Below, in pieces: positions 31,810 to 42,787 of a stretch of 64,000 nt of DNA. Positions within the stretch are counted from its first letter, which is position 1, and each line of letters opens with the position of its first letter. Under the pieces are notes generated by a model, which saw nothing but the letters and a program-made list of their open reading frames with translations, searched no databases and was not told where the DNA came from. The position numbers and the translations under genes are program-made. The DNA lies in NCBI GenBank assembly GCA_016864895.1, contig CP046107.1:124001-188000 (forward strand), in the 5' to 3' direction. The DNA is from Neisseriaceae bacterium. GTDB taxonomy: Bacteria; Pseudomonadota; Gammaproteobacteria; Burkholderiales; Neisseriaceae.

Positions 31810-32433
31810 TTATTCAGTTAAAGGAACCTCGTAAGATAAAATTATTTTATTATCTTTATCTATTACTCCTGAATTATCTAAGTTATTTTGGCTTTCTGTC
31901 TTAGTGCGATATTTCCACACAACTTTAATAACCGTTTCTGTACCACCGCGATTACAAGAAAAGTTCCAAGGTAAGTTGCCTTGTATACTGGAATTAGTAC
32001 ACACTTTTAGTTGTATATCATTTGGAGATATACCTTCAATTTGTTTAATTTCCTGGCAAAATTGATTTAATTGTTGATTAGCAAGTTGTTGGTGATTGAG
32101 TGAAGAATCTAAATTTATAAAAGGACTGCTACCACGATTATTACAGTTATTAAAATTTTTGTAGTGGTCATAATTTTTTTCAGTAATATAACCTTTGTAA
32201 GGGATAAGTTTTAATCTTAGATAAGGGTTAACTGTTAGACCTTGAGCTAAATTATCAACGGCTTGAGATACTTGAGCAATATTTTGAGCCTGTTTGATGC
32301 TTCCTAATGAGCGCATTTGCATGCCTAACAAAGCTAAGATACCGAGACCTAATATAAATATTGAAACTACTACCTCAATGAGCATAATCCCAGATTGTTT
32401 ACGATACTGATGGTTTAGTTGATGTGATTTCAT
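31810..32433 (-). CDS. pilI: Minor pilin PilI (PilV family)
   Basis: This 207-residue protein has a basic leader ending in SG, then IMLIEVVVSIFILGLGILALLGMQ, the PilV-type prepilin helix with Glu5. Conserved Cys occur in the globular part. It lies 18 bases after pilH in the same operon. In Neisseria the equivalent acts with PilH, PilJ and PilK in the pilus-priming complex. Confidence 0.85.
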   Translation of the reverse strand: MKSHQLNHQYRKQSGIMLIEVVVSIFILGLGILALLGMQMRSLGSIKQAQNIAQVSQAVDNLAQGLTVNPYLRLKLIPYKGYITEKNYDHYKNFNNCNNRGSSPFINLDSSLNHQQLANQQLNQFCQEIKQIEGISPNDIQLKVCTNSSIQGNLPWNFSCNRGGTETVIKVVWKYRTKTESQNNLDNSGVIDKDNKIILSYEVPLTE

Positions 32434-32451
32434 AATGACACCATAAAATAG

Positions 32452-33141
32452 TTATTCTTTAGGTCGCCAACAAGTACAAATATCTTTTATACTTTTAGGT
32501 GTGTTGTTTGACGCGATGTTATTAGGACAACTTCTTGCTCGAGCTAAGTTATCCACCCACAGCACATGACAAATACTGGAATCATAGCGATTACTGACGA
32601 TAATTCTAGCTTGATAGCCTGAATTGCCAGTAGAGATGTTCGTATAATTGTTAGATACTTTCATTTGTCCACTTGGATAGATAACTAACCCGATTTCTGA
32701 TATATCAGAAGTAGGTTGGTCAACAGAAGTAAATGTATTAGCACTTAAACTAATTGTTTGAGGTCGTGATTGGCTACCTGGTCTTGCTATTTGTACACTC
32801 CTAATTTCTTCAGTTTTATCATATTGACTAATTCTGTTATTTGGGTTACCTAAGTGATCGATAAAAGCGACCATCCCATTCGCATTATCCCAAGATTGTG
32901 CCTGCCCATTTAATTTTGCATTTTTTCTAAAATAAGCAGGATAGACGAATGCAACTTGATTTCGACGAGAAGCTTCATTGCGTGTATAGTTGATCAGATC
33001 GGCAATATTTTGTGAAATAGAACGAACCTCCTGTTTACGGACAGCGCTTAAGAATGGTGGTATAGACATAGCAACAAATATACCAATAATAATTAATACA
33101 ACCATCAATTCTATTAGAGTAAATCCACTGTTTCTATGCAT
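32452..33141 (-). CDS. pilH: Minor pilin PilH (FimT/GspH family)
   Basis: The chosen ATG (33141) gives a six-residue leader MHRNSG before FTLIELMVVLIIIGIFVAM, the classic prepilin cleavage site and helix; an upstream Met at 33156 is possible. The globular domain has the RNEASRRN pattern seen in FimT/GspH proteins and a C-terminal Cys cluster. It is the first of the five pilin genes, about 95 bases after dnaB. FimT-type pilins can also bind DNA during transformation in some bacteria; that role is not shown here. Confidence 0.85.
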   Translation of the reverse strand: MHRNSGFTLIELMVVLIIIGIFVAMSIPPFLSAVRKQEVRSISQNIADLINYTRNEASRRNQVAFVYPAYFRKNAKLNGQAQSWDNANGMVAFIDHLGNPNNRISQYDKTEEIRSVQIARPGSQSRPQTISLSANTFTSVDQPTSDISEIGLVIYPSGQMKVSNNYTNISTGNSGYQARIIVSNRYDSSICHVLWVDNLARARSCPNNIASNNTPKSIKDICTCWRPKE

Positions 33142-33235
33142 GATATACAATCTCATTAATTATTCAAATATTAGTTTAATCCCTTAAAAAAATCATCATT
33201 TTAAGATTAATGGTACAAAAATAAGGATAAGTGAC

Positions 33236-34648
33236 TTACTCGATATAATCATAATCTAGCTTACTGGAATTAACGAATTTAGTAAATTCAGTTTGGAATA
33301 TTAAATAAATAGTTCCTACTGGACCATTTCTATGTTTTCCAATAATGGCTTCTGTCTTCGAGTTAATATTTGATAGTGTAGGGTTCTCATCATCACGATT
33401 ATAATAAGAATCCCGATACATAAAAATAATTAAATCTGCATCTTGTTCTATTGCACCAGAATCTCGTAGATCAGACATCATTGGTCTTTTATCAGCACGA
33501 GACTCCACACCACGAGAAAGTTGGGATAATACAATAATTGGTACACTGATTTCTTTAGCTAGTGTTTTTAGAGATCTTGAAATTTCTCCCAGTTCAATGG
33601 TGCGATTATCACTTTTGCCTGAACTACTACTCATCAATTGTATATAGTCAATAACCACAAGGCTTAAATCGGGATGAGCTCTCTTGAGACGACGAATTTT
33701 GGCTTTAATTTCTAGTGCGGAAAGCCCGCCTGATTCATCAATAAAAAGAGAAGATGAATTCAGAAGAGGAAAGCCTGTAGTAAATTTATCCCAATCTTGT
33801 TCTTGAAGCTGACCTGTTTTAAGTTTAGACAGTTCTATACCAGCCAGTGAACTAATCATTCTAGTAGCTAATTGATGAGCTGGCATTTCCATAGAAAAAA
33901 TTGCAACTGTTTTTTTTAATTCGGTAGCGACATGTTCGGCAATATTCATTGCAAAAGAAGTTTTACCCATAGAAGGGCGACCTGCTATAACGATTAAATC
34001 ACCCGCTTGTAAGCCAGATGTTTTTTTATCTAAGTCATAAAATCCAGTCTCTACTCCAGTAATTCCTTGATTAGGAGATCCATACAATGATTCAAGCTGT
34101 TTTTGAACAGCTACTAATACTTCTCGGATAGGTATTAATCCTGATTTTGTGCGTTGATTTTGTTCTGCTATATTGAAAACCAATTGTTCGGCTTCATCTA
34201 AAAGATCTTTAGACGTTTTAGATGTTGGAGTATATGCCAATGCACTAATTTTTTGTCCTATTTCATATAACTGACGCATAATAGATTTATTTCTGATAAT
34301 TTCAGCATAATCTTTCACATTAAAAGATGAAGGTGCATTAGATATAATTTCGACTAAGTAAGTTTTACCACCTATTTTTTCTAAATGATCTAATTTAGTG
34401 AGTTCTTCAGTTAAGGTAATGAGATCGGCTTTTCGATCATTGTTAATAATACTTGCAATAGTTTGAAATATAATTTGGTGTTGTATATTATAAAAATCAC
34501 TACTGGATATAACACTGTAAATGTTGTGTTCATGCCATAATTCATTATTAAGTAGGATAGAACCTATAACAGCTTGTTCTGCTTCGGTATTGTGTGGGGG
34601 CATGAAGTTTAAATTATCTTCAGATAATGTTTGATCAAATTTTTCCAT
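33236..34648 (-). CDS. dnaB: Replicative DNA helicase DnaB
   Basis: This 470-residue protein has the N-terminal DnaB domain (PHNTEAEQAVIGSILL), a RecA-like helicase core with Walker A AGRPSMGKTSFA, the Walker B VVIDYIQLM and the C-terminal QDADLIIFMYRD region. It is the ring helicase that opens the replication fork. The length is normal. It is directly followed by pilHIJKX, an arrangement known from Neisseria. Confidence 0.97.
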   Translation of the reverse strand: MEKFDQTLSEDNLNFMPPHNTEAEQAVIGSILLNNELWHEHNIYSVISSSDFYNIQHQIIFQTIASIINNDRKADLITLTEELTKLDHLEKIGGKTYLVEIISNAPSSFNVKDYAEIIRNKSIMRQLYEIGQKISALAYTPTSKTSKDLLDEAEQLVFNIAEQNQRTKSGLIPIREVLVAVQKQLESLYGSPNQGITGVETGFYDLDKKTSGLQAGDLIVIAGRPSMGKTSFAMNIAEHVATELKKTVAIFSMEMPAHQLATRMISSLAGIELSKLKTGQLQEQDWDKFTTGFPLLNSSSLFIDESGGLSALEIKAKIRRLKRAHPDLSLVVIDYIQLMSSSSGKSDNRTIELGEISRSLKTLAKEISVPIIVLSQLSRGVESRADKRPMMSDLRDSGAIEQDADLIIFMYRDSYYNRDDENPTLSNINSKTEAIIGKHRNGPVGTIYLIFQTEFTKFVNSSKLDYDYIE

Positions 34649-34826
34649 TATGTAAAAACATTTTTCTCATGTAAATTAAAACTGAATCATTATACAGGTA
34701 AATTATTCAAAAATTAATTATTCTTTGAGAGTAACTTTAGTTACTCAAAAGCATTGAGTGTAAGATTATTAGATTCTATAATCTACAATATTTTATTTAT
34801 CAACATCAATCTAGGAAAATAATTTT

Positions 34827-37800
34827 ATGACAGTTTTAGTCATGCAAGGAGAAGTAGCTCTGCACGATTTTCGCATAAGAAAAATATTAGCAGAAGCAAA
34901 ATTAAATGAGTTGTCTTTACCATCTGATATAGAAACCAGATACTGGTATTTAGTAAAGGTTAAACATGAGCTTACATCATTAGAAATTGAAAAATTAGAA
35001 CTCATTCTGCAAGCAAAGTATGCTTCATCAAGCATCCATTTGTTATCACAACCCGGTAGCTTTACCATTTTTCCGAGAATGGGTACCGTTTCTCCTTGGT
35101 CTTCTAAGGTGACCGATATTATGCGCAACATCGGCATAAGTAAGGTTATTAGAGTGGAAAGAGGAATTTATTATCATTTTTCAAACTTAGAAAATGATAT
35201 GTTAAAACATTACTTACCAATCATATCTGACCGTATGACAGAGGATTATTTTACTAACATAAATGAGTTATCTGATTTATTCTCACAACAAAGTCCCCAA
35301 CCATACCTCGAGATTAATATACTATCAGAAGGAATTAATGCATTAATAAATGCAAATAGAAAATTGGGCTTAGCTTTATCAGAAGAGGAAATAAACTATT
35401 TATTTTCAAGTTATCAGCATATTCAAAGAAATCCTACAGACGTTGAACTGATGATGTTTGCTCAAGCAAATTCTGAGCATTGTAGGCATAAAATTTTTAA
35501 TGCAGATTTTATTTTAAATAATAAAAAAATGCCAAATACTTTATTTTCAATGATTAAAGCAACACATGAAGCAAGTCCACAGGGCACCATTGTTGCTTAC
35601 AAAGATAATTCATCAGTTATTGAAGGAAGGAATATTAATCGTTTTTATGCCCATCCAGAAGAGAAGTTATATACTATGTATTCTGAAAAGACACATGTAT
35701 TGATGAAAGTAGAAACACATAATCATCCCACAGCAATTTCTCCATTTGCTGGAGCTTCTACTGGTTCAGGTGGGGAGATTAGGGATGAAGGTGCAACAGG
35801 AAGAGGCGCAAAGCCTAAAGCTGGACTATGTGGGTTTTCCGTTTCAAATCTTGCAATTCCCAACCATATACAAAGTTGGGAATATATAAATGCTAATACA
35901 TTCTACGGAAAACCAAACAGGATTAGTAGTGCTTTGCAAATCATGCTTGAGGCACCTATAGGCGCAGCTTCATTTAACAATGAATTTGGTCGTCCCAATC
36001 TACTGGGTTATTTTAGGACATTTGAAGCTTTATTCCAAGGAAAAGTTAGAGGCTATCATAAACCTATTATGGTTTCTGGAGGATTAGGTAATATTCAAGA
36101 TAAACAGACATTTAAACAAAATATTCCTGAAAATGCACTGTTGATTCAGTTAGGAGGTCCAGGATTTCTAATTGGTTTAGGAGGTGGTGCGGCATCTAGT
36201 ATGGTCAATGGTACAAATGAAGCTGATTTAGATTTTGATTCTGTACAAAGAGGTAATCCAGAAATTGAACGTAGATGCCAAGAAGTTATTGATAGATGTT
36301 GGCAACTAGGGGAAGCGAATCCAATATTAGCTATTCATGATGTTGGTGCGGGAGGTTTATCTAATGCCTTTCCTGAGTTAGTTAATGACGCAAACCGAGG
36401 TGCTAATCTTGAATTAAGGAATATTCCTATTGAAGAAAAGGGTATGTCACCCAAAGAAATCTGGTGTAATGAATCACAAGAACGTTATGTTTTAGCCATT
36501 TTGGAGGAGAATATATCTGTTTTTGAAAATATTTGTCAAAGAGAACGTTGTCCTTTTTCGGTTATTGGTATTGCTACAGAAAATAAATTATTAAAAGTAA
36601 CTGATAAATTATTTAATAATCATCCTGTTGATTTATCATTGGATATCTTATTAGGAAAACCACCTAAAATGACTAGAATAGATCAAGATATCACTGTTAA
36701 AACAGAAGAATGGTTCGATTTAAAATTATTATCACTTCGAGATGCTTTGTACAAAGTATTAAATCTTCCCTCAGTTGCTAGTAAAAACTTTTTAATTACT
36801 ATTGGAGATAGGACAGTTGGTGGACTGACTCATAGAGATCAGATGGTCGGACCATATCAAGTTCCAGTAGCTAATTGTGCTGTTACTAATATGGGATTTG
36901 AAACACATGTTGGTGAAGTAATGAGTATGGGAGAAAAAAGTTTGTTAGCTTTGGTTGATGGACCGTCTTCCGCACGGATGGCTATAGGGGAATCAATTAC
37001 TAATCTTATATCTGCTTATATAGGGGATTCTTTATCTAGTATAAAATTATCAGCCAATTGGATGGCATCATGTGGTGAGCCTGGTGAAGATGCAAAATTA
37101 TACAGAACAGTAGAAGCAACTTCTGAAATATGTCGTAAACTTAATATTTCTATTCCTGTTGGTAAAGATTCTTTATCAATGCAAACCATTTGGGAAGAAA
37201 ATGGACAGCAAAAATCTGTTGTTTCTCCCGTATCACTTATAATCTCTGCATTTGCTGTTACGGAAGATGTGCGTTTGAGTGTTACACCAGAATTAAAAAA
37301 TATCCCTGAATCTTCATTGATTTTAATTGATTTAAGTCAATTCCAATCTAGAATTGGAATGTCTGCATTGGCTCAAGTGTATAAAGAATTTACTTCAAAG
37401 GTGCCTGATTTTGAATATATTTTAGAAATGAAGTCTATTTTTAAAATAATTCAGAATTTATTAAAAGAGAAAAAAATTCTTGCATTGCATGATCGTTCTG
37501 ATGGGGGGCTAATAGTTACCTTGATAGAGATGATGTTCACTTCTCGAATCGGTATAGACTTAATCTTAGATAATGTTATTGATAAAGTAATGCAAAATGT
37601 TAATTATTCCGTTGATGAAGCAATTATACGTGCCCTCTTTAATGAAGAGTTAGGAATAGTCTTACAATTAAAAAATCAAGATGCAGAGGCGTTATTAGAA
37701 GAATTTCAACAAGTTGGTCTGGGTAATTTTATTGTTGAATTAGGAACCATCAGTGATGAAGATAGAATTTTTATCGAGCTAGATGGTGGAGAGTTGCTTA

Positions 37801-38762
37801 AAGAAAAAAGACAAGATCTTCAGAAAATATGGTCTAATACGTCTTATCAATTGCAATGTTTAAGAGATAATCCTATATGTGCCAAACAAGAATTTGAAAC
37901 TATTCAAAATAACAACGGTAGATTATATTCAGAAATTAACTTTAATACTGATCATCTACGTGATTTGCCTATTATTAAAAAACATAAAAACCCTAAAGTA
38001 GCCATTTTAAGAGAGCAAGGTGTGAATGGTCATGTAGAAATGGCATTTGCTTTTGAGAGAGCAGGTTTCGATACTTATGATATACATATGAGTGATTTAT
38101 TAGGTAAAAGGGTAAATCTAGGTGATTTTCAGGTTTTAGCAGCTTGTGGTGGGTTTAGTTATGGTGATGTATTAGGTGGAGGGAGAGGTTGGGCAAATAC
38201 CATTTTGTATCATGATGAGTTAAAAAATCAATTTGAAAATTTTTTTCATCGTTCAGATACTTTAACTTTAGGCGTTTGTAATGGTTGTCAGATGTTGAGC
38301 GAATTAAGTGCCATCATTCCTGGGGCTGAATTATGGCCACGTTTCAAAAAAAACTTGTCAGAACAGTATGAGGCACGTTTGGTAATGGTTAATATTGAAA
38401 AGTCAAATTCAATTTTCTTAAGTGAAATGTCCAATTCTAGTTTACCAATAGTTGTTAGTCATGGAGAAGGCAGAGCAAGTTTTTCTCATATAGGAGCCGA
38501 TAATTTAGTTCCTAATGACTTATCTATCGTATTACGTTATGTTAATAGTGATGGTAGTATTAGTGATCATTATCCAATGAATCCTAACGGTTCACCTAAT
38601 GGAATTGCAGGGATTACCAATCAGGATGGCCGGGTTACTATTATGATGCCACATCCAGAAAGGGTAGTTAGAAGCACACAATTAAGTTGGCATCCTGAGT
38701 CATGGGGATACGAATATAGTCCTTGGATACAAATGTTTTTATCTGCAAGAAAGTATTTTTAA
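34827..38762 (+). CDS. purL: Phosphoribosylformylglycinamidine synthase (FGAM synthetase)
   Basis: This 1311-residue large-type PurL should convert FGAR, glutamine and ATP to FGAM in purine synthesis. The N-terminal PurS-like domain, two AIR-synthase-type ATP domains (with SEHCRHK, ETHNHPTAISPFAGASTG and DGPSSARMA) and a C-terminal class I glutamine amidotransferase are all visible. The last has GVCNGCQML with the nucleophilic Cys and a PHPER with the His-Glu pair. It is transcribed alone, divergent from dnaB. Confidence 0.97.
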   Translation: MTVLVMQGEVALHDFRIRKILAEAKLNELSLPSDIETRYWYLVKVKHELTSLEIEKLELILQAKYASSSIHLLSQPGSFTIFPRMGTVSPWSSKVTDIMRNIGISKVIRVERGIYYHFSNLENDMLKHYLPIISDRMTEDYFTNINELSDLFSQQSPQPYLEINILSEGINALINANRKLGLALSEEEINYLFSSYQHIQRNPTDVELMMFAQANSEHCRHKIFNADFILNNKKMPNTLFSMIKATHEASPQGTIVAYKDNSSVIEGRNINRFYAHPEEKLYTMYSEKTHVLMKVETHNHPTAISPFAGASTGSGGEIRDEGATGRGAKPKAGLCGFSVSNLAIPNHIQSWEYINANTFYGKPNRISSALQIMLEAPIGAASFNNEFGRPNLLGYFRTFEALFQGKVRGYHKPIMVSGGLGNIQDKQTFKQNIPENALLIQLGGPGFLIGLGGGAASSMVNGTNEADLDFDSVQRGNPEIERRCQEVIDRCWQLGEANPILAIHDVGAGGLSNAFPELVNDANRGANLELRNIPIEEKGMSPKEIWCNESQERYVLAILEENISVFENICQRERCPFSVIGIATENKLLKVTDKLFNNHPVDLSLDILLGKPPKMTRIDQDITVKTEEWFDLKLLSLRDALYKVLNLPSVASKNFLITIGDRTVGGLTHRDQMVGPYQVPVANCAVTNMGFETHVGEVMSMGEKSLLALVDGPSSARMAIGESITNLISAYIGDSLSSIKLSANWMASCGEPGEDAKLYRTVEATSEICRKLNISIPVGKDSLSMQTIWEENGQQKSVVSPVSLIISAFAVTEDVRLSVTPELKNIPESSLILIDLSQFQSRIGMSALAQVYKEFTSKVPDFEYILEMKSIFKIIQNLLKEKKILALHDRSDGGLIVTLIEMMFTSRIGIDLILDNVIDKVMQNVNYSVDEAIIRALFNEELGIVLQLKNQDAEALLEEFQQVGLGNFIVELGTISDEDRIFIELDGGELLKEKRQDLQKIWSNTSYQLQCLRDNPICAKQEFETIQNNNGRLYSEINFNTDHLRDLPIIKKHKNPKVAILREQGVNGHVEMAFAFERAGFDTYDIHMSDLLGKRVNLGDFQVLAACGGFSYGDVLGGGRGWANTILYHDELKNQFENFFHRSDTLTLGVCNGCQMLSELSAIIPGAELWPRFKKNLSEQYEARLVMVNIEKSNSIFLSEMSNSSLPIVVSHGEGRASFSHIGADNLVPNDLSIVLRYVNSDGSISDHYPMNPNGSPNGIAGITNQDGRVTIMMPHPERVVRSTQLSWHPESWGYEYSPWIQMFLSARKYF

Positions 38763-38934
38763 AGAAACATCAACACACACAGTAACTAAACTTAAATAAG
38801 TGAAAAAAATAATTTAAAAAAAAATATTAAATATTTATATTCCCTTGTTAAGGTATGTGTGGCAGAATACCGAAGGAGCTAAGTGAGTAATTACTCTTAA
38901 GGTATATATTTTATTTTTTATTGAGGAACAAAAC

Positions 38935-40353
38935 ATGTCGATTGAAAAATTATTGGGACTAATTGATGAGAATAATGCTACATTTGTGGATCTGAGATAT
39001 ACAGATACAAAAGGGAAGCAGCACCATGCAACAATTCCTTCACATGTGATAAAAAAAGATCCTGAGGATTGGCTAGAGGCAGGACAAGCGTTCGATGGCT
39101 CTTCAATTGAAGGGTGGAAAGGAATACAAGCATCTGATATGTTATTGATTCCTGATCTTGACACTGTATTTATGGATCCATTTTTTGATGAGCCCACTGT
39201 GGCTGTCCATTGTAATATCATAGACCCTGCTAATGGTCAAGGTTATGATAGGGATCCTAGATCGATTGCACGTAGAGCAGAGAATTATCTTAAATCAACA
39301 GGAATTGGAGATGCTGCCTATTTTGGTCCAGAGCTAGAATTTTTTATTTTTGATGGCGTAGAGTATGAAACTAACATTTTTGGCTCGCGTTATCAAATTC
39401 ATTCTGAATCAGGTGTTTGGGCTAATGGTTTAAGCTTGGATGGAATGAATACTGGTCACCGCCCAACAGTAAAGGGAGGGTATGCACCTTTACCTCCGGT
39501 AGACTCTGGACAAGACTTTCGTTCGGCATGTAGTCTATTATTAGAAGCGATTGGCATCCCAGTAGAGGTGCATCACCCAGAAGTGGCCACTGGTTCTCAA
39601 ATGGAAATTGGAACTAAATTTAGTACTTTGGTTACTCGTGCAGATTGGACTCAAATTCAAAAGTATATCATTCGTAATGTAGCGCATAATTTTGGTAAAA
39701 CTGCTACTTTTATGCCTAAACCAATTTTTGGTGATAACGGTTCGGGAATGCATATTCATCAATCTATTTGGAAAGATGGTACAAATATGTTTGTGGGGAA
39801 TGGTTATGGTGGATTATCTGAAATAGCTCTCTACTATATAGGTGGTATTATTAAGCATGGTAAGGCTTTAAACGCCATTACCAATCCTAGTACCAATTCT
39901 TATAAACGTTTAGTACCTCATTTTGAAGCACCTACTAAATTAGCCTATTCTGCTAAGAATCGTTCTGCTTCGATTAGAATTCCACATGTAGCTTCCAATA
40001 AAGGAAGAAGAATTGAAGTTCGTTTCCCAGATCCTATGGCCAATTCTTACTTGGCATTTTCTGCTCTATTGATGGCTGGAATTGATGGTATAAAAAATAA
40101 GATTCATCCAGGTGATGCTGTAGATAAAAATTTATATGATTTGCCACCTGAAGAAGCAACTTTAGTACCAACAGTTGCCCAAAGTTTGGAAGAAGCACTT
40201 GATTCTTTAAGCAATGACCATGAATTTTTACTTAAAGGTGGAGTCTTTTCTAAAGACTGGGTGGAAAGTTATTTGGAATTAAAACTTCAAGAAGCCAGGA
40301 AAATAAGCATAGCCACTCATCCATTAGAGTTTGATATGTATTATTCTCTATAA
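38935..40353 (+). CDS. glnA: Glutamine synthetase, type I
   Basis: This 472-residue enzyme makes glutamine from glutamate, ammonia and ATP. Visible signatures are FDGSSIEGW, the ATP-binding [16 protein letters not shown] region, and NLYDLPPEE, where Tyr401 is the expected adenylylation site, so GlnE-type control is likely. The ribosome site GAGG lies 10 bases before the ATG. About 170 bases of AT-rich leader precede it; I saw no clear sigma54 promoter. Confidence 0.97.
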   Translation: MSIEKLLGLIDENNATFVDLRYTDTKGKQHHATIPSHVIKKDPEDWLEAGQAFDGSSIEGWKGIQASDMLLIPDLDTVFMDPFFDEPTVAVHCNIIDPANGQGYDRDPRSIARRAENYLKSTGIGDAAYFGPELEFFIFDGVEYETNIFGSRYQIHSESGVWANGLSLDGMNTGHRPTVKGGYAPLPPVDSGQDFRSACSLLLEAIGIPVEVHHPEVATGSQMEIGTKFSTLVTRADWTQIQKYIIRNVAHNFGKTATFMPKPIFGDNGSGMHIHQSIWKDGTNMFVGNGYGGLSEIALYYIGGIIKHGKALNAITNPSTNSYKRLVPHFEAPTKLAYSAKNRSASIRIPHVASNKGRRIEVRFPDPMANSYLAFSALLMAGIDGIKNKIHPGDAVDKNLYDLPPEEATLVPTVAQSLEEALDSLSNDHEFLLKGGVFSKDWVESYLELKLQEARKISIATHPLEFDMYYSL

Positions 40354-40382
40354 AGATTGAATTTACTCACAATAGAAGCACA

Positions 40383-41240
40383 TTATTGCAATGTGCTTCC
40401 AATCTGTTTTGTCTCTAAATATTTATTTCTTCTAGCAATGGTAATGCGATCGTTATTAGCATAGTCTTTGTATGTTTTTATATCCTGGAAAAGATGATTT
40501 TCAAGAATATTTTGAACTGCTTTTGCTTGGTCATAGCCATGTTCTAAACAAAGATAGCCGTGGGGATTTAGAAAATGAATAGCTTCTTTTGCTAATATTC
40601 TAAAAGCACTCAAACCATCATTAAAATCAGTTAATGCTACTTGAGGTTCAAATCGTAGATCACCTTGGGTTAAGTGATAGTCATCCTTCTTAATATAAGG
40701 AGGATTAGAAACGATAATGTCAAATGTATTTTCTGTAAAATTAGGGTCTAGATTAAACCAAGAACCTAATCCGAAAATTACCTCAGCACCCAATAGATGA
40801 CTATTTTCTTGTGCAATTTTAATAGCAACTTCGCTAATGTCTGAGGCAAAGATTTCCCAGTTGGGTCGTTCTAATTTTAGAGTAATGGCTATAATACCAG
40901 AACCTGTCCCCATATCCCAAACATTCAATTGTTTAGAAGCATCAAAATTTTGTAGTATATAGTCAATTAAATGTTCAGTTTCAGGTCTTGGAATTAGTAC
41001 ATCAGGTGTTGTAACAAATGATCTACTGTAAAATTCTTGTGTACCTAAAATATAGGCTATAGGCTCACCTTGTAGTCTTCGATTTTTTAATTCATTAAGC
41101 CTATCCAAATAAAAATTAGGAATAGTTTCATGTAATTTTATGATTAAGTGTGCTGAAGAGTAACCTGTGGCTTGTTTAATAATAATATTGGCCTCTGTGA
41201 AATCTAATTGGCTGCTTTGGCGCCATTCATTAAATGTCAT
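40383..41240 (-). CDS. prmC: Release factor glutamine methyltransferase
   Basis: This 285-residue SAM-dependent enzyme should methylate the GGQ glutamine of release factors RF1 and RF2. It has the N-terminal HemK helical domain, the SAM loop DMGTGSGIIAI (~110) and the catalytic NPPY (~179-182). It lies 2 bases after murJ on the same strand and is convergent with glnA. Confidence 0.93.
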   Translation of the reverse strand: MTFNEWRQSSQLDFTEANIIIKQATGYSSAHLIIKLHETIPNFYLDRLNELKNRRLQGEPIAYILGTQEFYSRSFVTTPDVLIPRPETEHLIDYILQNFDASKQLNVWDMGTGSGIIAITLKLERPNWEIFASDISEVAIKIAQENSHLLGAEVIFGLGSWFNLDPNFTENTFDIIVSNPPYIKKDDYHLTQGDLRFEPQVALTDFNDGLSAFRILAKEAIHFLNPHGYLCLEHGYDQAKAVQNILENHLFQDIKTYKDYANNDRITIARRNKYLETKQIGSTLQ

Positions 41241-41242
41241 AC

Positions 41243-42787
41243 CTATACCTTTTTTATGAAGTCATTCTTTTTAAAACCTAAGAGAAAGAGTGTACTAAAA
41301 TATACTATGATTCCTATAGTCATCAATATACTTAGTTGTATTACTCGAACGTTAGCACTGATGTCCCATCTTATAGGATAGTAGTTTTGATTGAGTAAAA
41401 AATAAAGTACAGATCCCATGACTACTACGGCAATAACAACTTTGAAACTAAATAGTGACCATCCCTTTTGAGGAGTATAATAATTCTTTTTGCGTAGTAG
41501 GTAGTATAAAATAAAGCTATTAGCACAAGTGGCTAAGCTAATTGACAGATTAAGACCTACAATACCAAGTTTTAAATAGAGTACAAGAAATAAATTTAAA
41601 AGTTGAGTTAACAATAAGATGAAAAATCCTGTTTTCACAGGCGTTGTGTAATCTTGTCTGGAAGTAAACCCAGGTGCTAAAATTTTAACAAAAATAAAAC
41701 CGGGTATGGCGATACTGTATGACATAACGGCAGGGTATGTCATGTTGGCATCATGAATAGTAAATTGACCATGTTGAAATAACGTCATAATTAAGGGCAT
41801 AGCTAAAATAGCAAGTCCTACAGCTGCGGGCAGAGCTAAAAGCACAGATAATCTTAATCCCCAATCTAATAAATCAGAAAACTCTTTTTGTTTATTTTGT
41901 GCTGAGAATTTTGCTAATGTCGGCAATAAAATAGTACCAAGAGCAACACCTAATAAACCAGAAGGTAACTCCATTAATCGGTCAGAAACATATTGCCAAG
42001 TGATACTACCTTCTATCATATAAGATGCATAGTTACTATTAATGACAAAAGAAATTTGTCCGGCAGAGACACCAATAATAATGACCCCCATTGATTTGAT
42101 AACACGATTAATCACAGGATCATTCCAAGCTAATTTGGTAAGTTTTAAAAAACCTAATTGTGCAATAAAAGGAAGTTGAAATAGTAACTGTATAATGCCA
42201 GCTACAAACACTCCCCAAGCAAGAGCAAAAATTGGCTCGGTAAAGAAAGGTGAGATCCAGGTTGCAAATATTATCAGGGATATATTAAGAAATATAGGGG
42301 TGATGGCAGGAATAGAAAATTTATTATGAGTATTTAAAATAGCACTAAAAAATGAAGTAAGTGAAATAAAAAAGATGTAAGGAAACATGATTTTTAAAAG
42401 ATCACTGGCCAGATAAAATTGTTCCGTATCTTTTAAAAACCCACTACCAGCTATTGTAATAAGAAAGGGTGCAACAATAATTCCTATGATAGTAACAATA
42501 AATAGAATAAAAGACAGTAATCCACATACCTTTTTTGTAAACTCAACTGTTTCTTCATGAGATTTATTTTTTTTATAGTCACTTAGTATAGGTACAAATG
42601 CCTGAGAAAAAGCACCCTCAGCAAAAATACGCCTTAACAGATTAGGGATTCTAAAAGCCAGCCAGAATGCGTCAGTAGTTTTGGTTGCACCAAAATACTG
42701 AGTAAGTAACATATCTCTTACAAAGCCAAGGATTCTGGAAAGAAATGTGAAAGTACTAACAGAAATAAATGATTTGACCAGATTCAT
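41243..42787 (-). CDS. murJ: Lipid II flippase MurJ
   Basis: This polytopic membrane protein of 514 residues has about 14 hydrophobic segments and the N-terminal signature LSRILGFVRDMLLTQYFGA followed by TDAFWLAFRIPN and FAEGAFSQAFVP, the hallmark of MviN/MurJ. It moves the peptidoglycan precursor lipid II across the inner membrane. The ATG at 42787 is preferred over an upstream TTG. It is followed directly by prmC. Confidence 0.95.
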   Translation of the reverse strand: MNLVKSFISVSTFTFLSRILGFVRDMLLTQYFGATKTTDAFWLAFRIPNLLRRIFAEGAFSQAFVPILSDYKKNKSHEETVEFTKKVCGLLSFILFIVTIIGIIVAPFLITIAGSGFLKDTEQFYLASDLLKIMFPYIFFISLTSFFSAILNTHNKFSIPAITPIFLNISLIIFATWISPFFTEPIFALAWGVFVAGIIQLLFQLPFIAQLGFLKLTKLAWNDPVINRVIKSMGVIIIGVSAGQISFVINSNYASYMIEGSITWQYVSDRLMELPSGLLGVALGTILLPTLAKFSAQNKQKEFSDLLDWGLRLSVLLALPAAVGLAILAMPLIMTLFQHGQFTIHDANMTYPAVMSYSIAIPGFIFVKILAPGFTSRQDYTTPVKTGFFILLLTQLLNLFLVLYLKLGIVGLNLSISLATCANSFILYYLLRKKNYYTPQKGWSLFSFKVVIAVVVMGSVLYFLLNQNYYPIRWDISANVRVIQLSILMTIGIIVYFSTLFLLGFKKNDFIKKV

